Below, in pieces: positions 56,662 through 64,000 of a stretch of DNA of 64,000 nucleotides (positions are counted from its first letter, which is position 1; every line of letters starts with the position of its first letter). The position numbers and the translations under genes are program-made. The notes below the pieces were generated by a model. It saw nothing but the letters and a program-made list of their open reading frames with translations. It was not told the origin of the DNA and did not search any database. The DNA comes from Diplonema japonicum (lineage: Eukaryota > Euglenozoa > Diplonemea > Diplonemida > Diplonemidae), in contig OZ025651.1 in the NCBI GenBank assembly GCA_964019335.1, forward strand, positions 916,514 through 980,513, read 5' to 3'.

Positions 56662-58541
56662 ATGGAGAAGAACCATGGAGATGGCCATGGCTACACGCTG
56701 CATAGGATCAAGGAGATCAGAATGATACACAAAAGAGATGTGGGGAGCGTGGCGGAGGCTGCGAAGAATCTACGAGACGAGGCAGCGATTTACGCTGATA
56801 TCTTGCCTGGGTACAAGATCAAGGAGCTCACGGAGAATGAAAAGTCAGTGATGAAGAGCAAGGAAGTGAGGTCCTTGCAGAGCGTGGAGCAGACGATTCT
56901 CTTCTACTACAGGAAGTTCTTGGGAAATCTCGTGTCGCTGGCTCACAAGAAGTCTGACGACACACAGTTCATGGCAGTCGACTGCCTATGCGAGATTCTC
57001 CCCATGGCACAGGAGTTCAACTTCGGGAGCGCAGTGATCGACGTCGTCGTGGACCGTGTCAACAGCAGAGTCCCGAAGCTATCCAACATGTGCATCTCAG
57101 CGCTCCGCAACATGCTGTCCTCCCCCACGCCTACCGACTCCATCCTGTCGGCCCTGCAGTGTATCAGTGACAGCGTGAAGGACAGGGGGTACCTCGTGAA
57201 CCACAGGCTGATCGCTTCCTTGATGTGCGTGAGGATCAAGATCATGGATGTACATGGTAGAGATATCATAAAAGAGAAAAAGATTAAGCAGCAGCAGAAG
57301 AAAGATGACAAGCTGATCTCAAAACAGATGGAGAGAGGTGAAGCAGCCGTCAGCCGTGTCAAAGCTGCACAGCTCCAGACCCAGATGCTCAACAAGGTCA
57401 TCACTACCTACCTCAGAACGCTGGAAATATGTAAAAAGGCACCGCGCTACAGGCAGTCCTTGCTTCTGGGACCTGTGATGGAGGGGCTGGCGAAGTTTGC
57501 TCACCTTATTGATTTTAGGTATGAATAACTGTTTGTATTGACATGTCTCCTTAGTCTGTTCGAACTCCTTCTGGAGGCCATTGGCGATGTGCTTGCCAGG
57601 CCCACAACGACCACAGCAGCTGTGCTGAACGGTGTGATTACTGTGGCGACTCTGGCGAATCAGGCACAAGAGAACGGTGAGGGAATGACAGTGGACATTG
57701 GCCAGTACTACGAGACGCTGTACACCACGATGGTCGATGCGCTGGATGCCTCTGCCCTGCATGATGCTAGGTCGAGAATAGACTCTGCGGAGATAGAAAG
57801 TGAGGGAGTTGACGATGCAACAACTGCGGTGTCCATGATCGCTCCAAGGGGGAAGAAAACAGACCCACCGAGGAACACGTTGAAGGAGAGGACGGACAGA
57901 GCTGGGTTAGTGCTGAAGGCGTGCAACCTGCTGCTCCTAGTTCCTAAGAAGGTATGCATCGCATTCGTATTAAAAACATGCTCCAGGTGCCGTTCAAGAG
58001 AGTTGCTGCTTTCTACAGGAGGATGTCGCTTCTGGCTGTGCACTCGCCGCCGAACATCGCGATGGGTCTGCTTGCTTTCAACCACCGCCTCTTAGGGAAG
58101 TACCCGCAGCTGGCCGTGTTGAACGACGGTAGCGAAGAGACAGCCGGAGGTGCCTACGACCCCGAGGTGGAGACCCCTGACCACGTTAACGCCATGGCGT
58201 CCGTCGCTTGGGAGACACCCCTACTGCGCAAAGCGTACCATCCTTTCCTGAGGGATTATGCCAGCACCGTTCTGCGACAGTACAAAGGCCTGTCGCTGAA
58301 TTCCCAGAAAATGGCGACCCTCAGTTCCTCTGTGATGGGCTTTCACTTTGATAAAGGCGTCAAACTGTACGATTCGTCCTCAGGCGGGTTCAACCCTCTG
58401 CCCGCGGAGATGAACAAGAGGATGGACCGTGCAGTGCTGAAGAGGAGACAGGAAGCTACACTCGCCGCTAGGGAAGAACTCCAACCGGAGAAGCCTAAAA
58501 AGAAGAGGAAGGTCCCAACGGCGGCAATCGAAGCAGCATAA
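56662..58541 (+). CDS. NOC3: Nucleolar complex protein 3 (NOC3), three exons
   Basis: Exons 56662-57518, 57555-57951, 57987-58541; introns of 36 and 35 nt; 602 aa. NOC3 with NOC2 helps assemble and export the 60S ribosomal subunit and in yeast also supports replication licensing. Family features: YKIKELTENEKSVMKSKEV then the fused helical segment around FYYRKFLGNLVSLAHK, FNFGSAVIDVVVDRV, and the C-terminal NOC/CBF domain with VPFKRVAAFYRRM, LAVHSPPNIAMGLLAFNHRL and AWETPLLRKAYHPFLR. A K-rich tail (KPKKKRKV) is a classic nuclear localisation signal. The protein is shorter at the N terminus than the yeast homologue (663 aa). The splice joins restore family sequence on both sides. Confidence 0.92.
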
Positions 58542-58615
58542 TCAAAGAATCAGTATCAGCTTATATTGAATATTGTTTGCCCAAAACTAATACCCCACCT
58601 TTCAAACAGTACACT

Positions 58616-59743
58616 ATGAAAGATGATCTGACAGGGGAGTCTTTCATCAACCGATTGACGTCAGAGCAGCTGCAACAGTGCATAGATGTCTACGAGAGTA
58701 TGGGCGGCATCAAGTGCAACCTTGACATACATAAAGCGTTAGCTGCATTCAACTGGATGGCGGGTGACTTGACATCGCAGGAGGTGAGCTCCGCGTTGAG
58801 CGCTGTCGGGTGCAGCGATGGCTCACTGCCTGTGTGCTCATACATAAAACTAGTGTCCCTCGTGAAAGGAAAACTCGCAAATAATGTGAACCCGGATCAG
58901 GAGTCCATTGAAGACCCTGAAGCACTTCTCAGCAGCACTGATTTCAAAGACTTCCCTGAAGACTTTCGTCTAAGCCTCAAGAACTGGGAACAGGATGCTG
59001 AGCCTGACGAAAAACCTAGCGTGGTGGCTTGCGTGCTCTGCCCCTCATCGGGCGTCTCGCCAAGGTACAAGCGACGCGAACCCGCCACTTTTGCCAAGCT
59101 AGCATTGCAGCAGGACAGCCACCCAGTACGCTCGTTTATCCCAAAAGAAAAATTCAAGAAGAAGATCCCTGTTGCTGGCAGCCCTATGGGAGTCGTTCGC
59201 AGAGAGCAGATGCATGCAACCAACTTCTGTGCCACCTACCCCCACAAGGGGTGCAACCTGGACAACACCACGAAGCTGGCTCACATGGTATTCTCCGTTT
59301 CCGCCGAAGACGCTACTGCCGTCGCCAAGGAACTGCGGGAGGCCCACGTGAAGCGTTTGTCTGGCAGGAAAATTGCGAACACACTCAGGTGGCCTTTCAG
59401 GACGCGCCGGCATACACCTGCAAACAAGCACTTTATCGAGCCTGTGATGGCAAGGAAAAAACCACCGGAGAAGAAACGATCACGCGTGAGGCGGCGCATT
59501 GCGGGCGCCAAGGACTACTCAGCTTGCTTGGCAAAGGTTGAGTGTGGGAACACGGAGAAAGAGGCAAAGACACAGCCATTGCTTACGCAGGCTGAGCTTA
59601 AGATTCTCCACGAGTACTGGGTATGCCTGTGTGTATGGAGGGAGCTGCACACTTGAACTTTCTTTTATTCAAATGATATCATTCTTAAGCGTCAAGCAAC
59701 CCGGAATCGCATTTTTCTTATTCAAGAATGGGGCTGCAAATAA
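58616..59743 (+). CDS. EF-hand-like protein with basic C terminus
   Basis: The start is the first ATG (58616); the frame is open back to a TTG at 58577. Residues ~1-80 resemble a degenerate EF-hand pair (LTSEQLQQCIDVYESMGGIK, then a second helix-loop-helix ending YIKLVSLVKGK), without a full calcium loop. The remainder is basic and R/K-rich, with no recognised domain. Exon 1 ends at a strong donor GTATGC (59621). The most likely partner is an AG at 59689 giving a 54-base last exon to 59743 (352 aa), but this 69-nt intron would be longer than the others. Reading through instead ends at 59656. It is probably a cytoskeletal or ciliary component, by inference only. Confidence 0.6.
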
Positions 59744-59988
59744 TATAATTTTGAAAAAAAAAAAAAATGAAAAATCTCAGTTCCGCGATAATTTCCATGA
59801 AAGGATTTTCTCCAAGCCGATCTTTTGGAAAAATTTCTTTTTGGCCGCTGTGTCACATACTACTGCATTGCACCACTAAAATCGACAATTTTCTGAAGAT
59901 TTTCGAAAATCCCTTTTTGGTTTGGAGATATGGGTTGTCTTAAGTATCGCACACTCACTTCACAGTCATATGCACAGTTGATCATAAG

Positions 59989-61545
59989 ATGGCATATGTG
60001 ACATGTCACGGGGTCCAGCCCCCTGTGCAGGCTGCAGCTGCGTTGATGGCAGTCAATGTGGTGCTGTTGTGGTACTGTGGAATGCTGGGCACAACGCAAG
60101 TGACTGTGAGCAAAACTTATAAAACGAATTACAAAGGCGTGCCCCTGACGAACAAGTCTTCGGAGATTGCAGCGTTTTTTGAAGACGCAGAACGGGGGGC
60201 GCAGAAGAGGATAGATTACGTGGACGAAAACCTTAAGGTTACTCGGGAGAGCCATTTTGCAATGGAACTGAATGTGAGCCTTATCGACCCACAATATAGA
60301 GTGATGTGGAACAAGACGCAAAGCCGGTGCATGTGGTTACCGACAAGTCATTGCACACCGTACGGGAATATCGATTTTAAGGAGCTTCGCGCCTGCCATG
60401 ACATCATCCCTCAGGGGACAAGCGGGTTCTGCAAATGCCCTGATCGCACCCTGATAGGTATCCCTTGCCAAGGGTTTTCCACTGTTCCAATCCAGTGTGC
60501 AAAATACTGCAAATCGGCAAACCCGTTTGACTACCCGACGCACAGGGAGCTCCTCAAGAAGTTCCCCCCAAAGCCGCCTGTTGTTCGACCCAAAGGTGTC
60601 ATCATCAGCTTTGCACGAACAGCGAATCTCAACATATTCTCGAAGACCATCGCAAGCTTCGAATCTGTATTCAACAAGCGGTACCATTACCCATACCACG
60701 CTTTTTATGACCCGACGGACGTCCCCACCAAGCATTACATAGATACTGTGCGAGCGGTGGCGTCGTCGCCGCTCTCCTTTTCCAACCTCGAGCCCGTGTT
60801 CTGGGATGTTCCTGCGCACATCAACACATCCAGAATCAACCTCGCAGCAGATTACCCCAACAACAACGTGCACTTCAGGCAGCTGTCGCGGTTTTTCTCA
60901 GGCTTCTTCTACTATCAAAAGGTATGGGTTTATTTGTCCAACATTTTTACTACATTTTCTGTTTTTCAGGTAATTCAGCAGTACGACTGGTTCTGGAGGC
61001 TGAACGAGGACATCATCTATCTGTGCGACATTTATTTCGACCCCTTCGTGTTGATGCAGAAAGAAAAGAAAGTGTACGGGTACGGTGTTATGTTGCCAGA
61101 ATTCATGGAGACGCTCCCGTCCTTGTACGGTAGAACTATGCAGTTCAGCCAGACGCGGGGTAAGAAGCCGTCCTGGAACAAGTGGCTGGAGAACAGCGGG
61201 AATTACACAGGATGCCACTTCTGGTCGGCCTTCACAATCGGCTCTTTGAACTGGTTCCGGAATAGTGAGTACAACGAGTACTTCGCACACCTCGACAGCA
61301 CAGGGAACTTCTTCTACGAACGATGGGCAGATGCACCTGTGCACACCTTGGCCCTTTCCCTCTTTGCAAACCTCTCCAGTATATACTACTTTGAATCTGT
61401 ATCCTTCGTTCATACGGGGATATTCCACCTCTCGGAGGATAACAGCACCTGCTTGAAGCACCCTGTTCCCGACCCCACCTACCCCGGGAGCAACTCTGAT
61501 CTTTCGCCATGTACTGGGCAGTTCGCTCATTTAGCAAAAATATAG
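59989..61545 (+). CDS. GT15-type alpha-mannosyltransferase (KRE2/MNT1-like), two exons
   Basis: Exons 59989-60921 and 60970-61545, with a 48-nt intron that is in frame and stop-free; 502 aa. A type II signal anchor lies at ~13-36 (AAAALMAVNVVLLWYCGMLG), so the enzyme is Golgi lumenal. GT15 hallmarks: ISFARTANLNIFSKTIASFE at the start of the catalytic domain, WFWRLNEDI then CDIYFDPF, TGCHFWSAFTIGSLNWFR, and FFYERWADAPVHTLALSLF (E428-R429-W430). GT15 enzymes transfer mannose from GDP-mannose to O- or N-glycans. Compared with the fungal pattern as I remember it, the Glu of WSNFEI is Thr here, and the Glu after WR-x is shifted. The lumenal stem is Cys-rich. Confidence 0.88.
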   Translation: MAYVTCHGVQPPVQAAAALMAVNVVLLWYCGMLGTTQVTVSKTYKTNYKGVPLTNKSSEIAAFFEDAERGAQKRIDYVDENLKVTRESHFAMELNVSLIDPQYRVMWNKTQSRCMWLPTSHCTPYGNIDFKELRACHDIIPQGTSGFCKCPDRTLIGIPCQGFSTVPIQCAKYCKSANPFDYPTHRELLKKFPPKPPVVRPKGVIISFARTANLNIFSKTIASFESVFNKRYHYPYHAFYDPTDVPTKHYIDTVRAVASSPLSFSNLEPVFWDVPAHINTSRINLAADYPNNNVHFRQLSRFFSGFFYYQKVWVYLSNIFTTFSVFQVIQQYDWFWRLNEDIIYLCDIYFDPFVLMQKEKKVYGYGVMLPEFMETLPSLYGRTMQFSQTRGKKPSWNKWLENSGNYTGCHFWSAFTIGSLNWFRNSEYNEYFAHLDSTGNFFYERWADAPVHTLALSLFANLSSIYYFESVSFVHTGIFHLSEDNSTCLKHPVPDPTYPGSNSDLSPCTGQFAHLAKI

Positions 61546-61979
61546 CACTTTTTTTTATCTCCATTTGTTTTTTTTTCTCTTTTTTTTTCTTCCCATCTTT
61601 TCCATCTCCTTATTTTTTTTACGCTCCATATTCGCTAAGTGACCCGCCCTATGTCCCAAAGGGGTTATAGGGGGCTATAGGGGAAAAAATGTCAAAAATG
61701 CCCAAAGGTTCATTGAATTTTTTTTTTCAAAAAATCCATATGTCGAACATGAAAGAACGGTGAGTTCCAAGGAAGTTCCAAAAAAAGTTTTCCAAAAAAA
61801 AAATATTGGGGGCCAACCAAAATGACCTTGGAAGTCGCCATTTTGGGTTTTGGCCATTTTTGCCAAACTTTTGCAACTGGGCACTTTTCCCTTTGAAAAA
61901 CATGGTTAACAGGGTTCGATCCCAGAAGTCAGCATCTTCCAGACCAGTATTTCAGCCGAAAATATTTTCGAAGGTGTAG

Positions 61980-62051
61980 TAGTCTAGTTGGGGGGGCTTT
62001 GCCCCGTACCAAGGCGAAGCGGGTTCAAGCCCCACTCCAGCGGATTTTTTT
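61980..62051 (+). other. tRNA-like pol III unit inside element
   Basis: A-box-like TAGTCTAGTTGG (61980-61991), B-box GGTTCAAGCCC (62022-62032) and a T7 terminator (62045-62051). An anticodon-like stem CTTTG/CAAGG exists, but the loop is 8 nt and the acceptor pairs poorly, so it is not a functional tRNA. It may be SINE-like. Confidence 0.4.
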
Positions 62052-62247
62052 AGGCCCCCCACAGGGGAGAAACGGCAACCTGAACCGGTGTTTCCGCGAA
62101 AGCTTTTCGTAAGCTTGTGGGAATCTAGTTGAAGAAAAGTGCAGTTTTGAGGGAAGGACAGCTCTTAACATTGTAAGATTGTTAGTTGTTAGTCAGTAAG
62201 CATAACAGTCCTGTCCTCTGCACTTCGGCCGTAATCACCAAATACAA

Positions 62248-62472
62248 ATGGGTGGAGATGACGAGAAGGTCAAAGAGGGTTCCATAAGGGAGTTTATAGT
62301 TGAAGAGACAGATGCGCGTCTACGCCGTCCACCACAGGGCAACGTACAGTCCAAATGGCATAGTCATTTGAAAGTGACGTTGCCTTTGGGGCAGAAGTTA
62401 TTTCTGCTTTGGAAGGTACTTATGTGGGAATTACACCGATCACCGGTCACGTTTGCGTTGGAAGATCCTTGA
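62248..62472 (+). CDS. Small open frame inside the 2.1-kb element
   Basis: 74 residues from ATG 62248 (MGGDDEKVKEGSIREFIVEE), with coding-like composition in its first half. It is followed in a different frame (62364-62891, no ATG) by a longer coding-like stretch including GTYVGITPITGHVCVGRSLT and a Q/P/R-rich tail. The overlap of the two suggests a frameshift, an unseen splice or decay. Upstream (62110-62230) is an inverted repeat pairing GTGCAG...GGACAG with CTGTCC...CTGCAC. Function unknown. Confidence 0.35.
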   Translation: MGGDDEKVKEGSIREFIVEETDARLRRPPQGNVQSKWHSHLKVTLPLGQKLFLLWKVLMWELHRSPVTFALEDP

Positions 62473-62891
62473 CCCGCGTGCCCTGGTTTGATGACCAGCC
62501 TGAACGGAACGGAGACTATGAAACAAGCAGTGACGACGACCGGAGAATACTTCCTACTCCTGAGAGCACACGGGCAACTCGAAGGGAAAGACCAAAGCAA
62601 GCCCTTCCAGCCAGCAGAGAGCCTCAGACAACGAGGACTCCAGATGGACAGGATCGCGATAGCGGAGTACAGCCACAAGGAGCTCCACTACCGGGTCCAC
62701 TACACAAAAGAGGGCAAGAAGTGAGATCTCAGAGCAGACGGAGTGGAAGTGCCATATGCAGGCAAAAACAAAGGATGGCACCCCAGCCTCATCTTGTACA
62801 AGAAGCACAAGACCGAGGAAGCAGAGGAGGGCCACCCGAGGCACAACAGAGGACATGGACAACCTCCCCAACGCAGCAGCAACAACAGTAA
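62364..62891 (+). other. Open frame without ATG inside the 2.1-kb element
   Basis: Begins after TAG 62361-62363 and ends in polyglutamine at a TAG. The first ~50 codons look protein-like, and the rest is low complexity. All three + frames are open over parts of 62480-63040, so the Q/T/A-rich segment may be compositional. Not recognised. Confidence 0.3.
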
Positions 62892-63440
62892 CAGCAGCAA
62901 CAGCACCAGCAGTAGCAGCAAAGACAGTAGCGACAACAGAAAGTAAAGAAGAAGACATCAGTATCTCCTCCCCCTTCCTCCTCCTTCTCCCCTTCCTGCT
63001 GTTCTACTTCGGGTGGATCAATCTTCTGAAGAAACAACAGATTTGACCCCTACTCTTCAGTGTACTAGAAACGTACACGACGCACCCCTGGAACAGATAA
63101 CGGAAGGAAACGCTATGCACACCACCTGAGTGGTAGCTCAGGAAGCTGAAGTAGTACGACGGACCGAGGAAGACGACAGTCACCACAATAACTCGTACTA
63201 GACTTCGAAAACTGGGAAAGGGGTAGATAAGTAGAGATAAGTAGACAAGGACGTTCCAGAACAGGAACCTCCTTTAGCTCATCTCTTATTCTGTGTTTAT
63301 TTCATCACAGTGTTGATGGGCTAGGCACGTCGTGAGTGTATATCGCAAGGATATCTGGTGTGAAAAGAAGGGAACCTACTCCACCCACTATGCCGGATGC
63401 GTGAGTAAAGATGGGGGGGTCAGAGTTTTGAATTCCTGTG

Positions 63441-63519
63441 TGGTAGAGTGGTTACCGTGCTCACCTGTCAGGCCCCCTTGTTCCAGTCGCGGGTTCGAAT
63501 CCCGACGCAGTGGTTTTTT
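63441..63519 (+). other. tRNA-Asp-like pol III unit inside element
   Basis: A-box TGGTAGAGTGG (63441-63451), a CTGTCAG loop containing GTC (Asp), consensus B-box GGTTCGAATCC (63492-63502) and a T6 terminator at 63514. The anticodon and acceptor stems do not pair, so it is a tRNA-derived pseudogene or SINE head. A second orphan T-arm (GGGTTCGAACCCC) follows at about 63526. Confidence 0.45.
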
Positions 63520-63754
63520 CATCAGGGTTCGAACCCCACTTGTGCCGTGTTTTTTCCGCCGGAGCTGCTTCATTTTGTATAGTACAAAGTAAGGCAAATC
63601 ACCAAAAAAAGTTTTATTACAAAAAAAAATTCCATATGTCGAACATTGGGCCCGGACGCAAATAAATCCATTCCAGCCCTAGAAAAAGCAATTAGAAATT
63701 TTTTTAGCTCTTCAAAATGCGGGTTCTGGTGGGTCACTTAGCGAATATGGAGCG

Positions 63755-63926
63755 TTATCAAAAAAAAAAAAAAAAAAAAAAAAAAATGCGATTAACTCAT
63801 ACTTCAAAGTAGCTGAGGACTCCACTTTCGCACCTTTTTTTCTCTTTTTTTTTCTTTTTATAGCTATTTGAACTTTGAGTCATTGTCTCAAGTTTCCGAA
63901 TTTTTTGAAACATAAACTAGAAGGGA

Positions 63927-63960
<34 letters not shown>

Positions 63961-64000
63961 CGTTTGTAAGCTATCTACAAATCCCTTTGCTATGAGAGAA
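63755..64000 (+). other. Terminal AT-rich stretch
   Basis: A26-type run near 63761 and A30-type run near 63932 with T/C tracts between. No gene seen before the window ends. Confidence 0.6.

Larger units (their letters stand above)
61622..63754 (+). mobile_element. 2.1-kb element with 27-bp terminal inverted repeats and TTA flanks
   Basis: Left repeat 61622-61648 (CGCTCCATATTCGCTAAGTG...) and right repeat 63728-63754 are inverted copies matching at 26 of 27 positions. The three bases outside each end are TTA, consistent with the 3-bp TWA duplications of PIF/Harbinger-type transposons, although the left flank is T-rich so this may be chance. Inside each end is a 16-bp direct repeat (TCCATATGTCGAACAT at 61735 and 63631). 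Two tRNA-like pol III units and overlapping open frames lie between. No complete transposase is recognised, so the element appears non-autonomous. Confidence 0.7.

Overview
The window is nuclear DNA of a unicellular, probably ciliated eukaryote. Evidence: spliceosomal GT-AG introns, eukaryote-only proteins (eIF5B, NOC3, Furry/Mor2-like, SNF2 helicase, RRM/RS protein, RanBP2 and CCCH zinc fingers), and the axonemal protein CFAP43. The standard genetic code is used (TAA, TAG and TGA all end genes). Coding DNA is fairly GC-rich; spacers are packed with homopolymers (runs of 19-35 identical bases of every type). I do not name a species. All convincing genes lie on the + strand from base 1 to about 61.5 kb, most preceded by T/C-rich tracts with an AG just before the start codon. 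This resembles the directional gene arrays and trans-splicing signals of Euglenozoa or dinoflagellate relatives, but that is inference.

Layout. 0-12 kb: 3' part of a coiled-coil protein, a small unknown gene, isocitrate lyase (glyoxylate cycle), and a giant six-exon gene with Clu-like, TPR and 21-fold IQ-motif regions. 12-24 kb: unknown genes, a RING E3 ligase, an IQ-motif protein, a DUF84/YjjX-type NTPase, a CULT-domain (cereblon-like) protein and a triple CCCH zinc-finger protein. 24-27 kb: a gene desert. 27-33.4 kb: an RRM/RS splicing-type factor, a SMARCAL1/ZRANB3-like helicase and a PP2C phosphatase. 33.4-35 kb: a 604-bp inverted-repeat element and a GC-rich structured island. 35-48 kb: a vWA type I membrane protein, eIF5B, CFAP43 and a RanBP2 zinc-finger protein. 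49-61.5 kb: a profilin-like protein, a Furry/Mor2-like HEAT protein, NOC3, an EF-hand-like protein and a GT15-type mannosyltransferase. 61.6-63.8 kb: a 2.1-kb element with 27-bp terminal inverted repeats, TTA flanks and two tRNA-like pol III units.

Introns are tiny: 28 inferred by frame and homology, nearly all 31-54 nt, donors mostly GTATG or GTACN. They cluster at the 3' ends of the largest genes. Several genes therefore appear as separate open frames that must be joined; exon coordinates are given in each entry. The genes do not form one pathway; they are a mixture of housekeeping, cytoskeletal/ciliary and regulatory functions, as expected of a polycistronic-like protist array.
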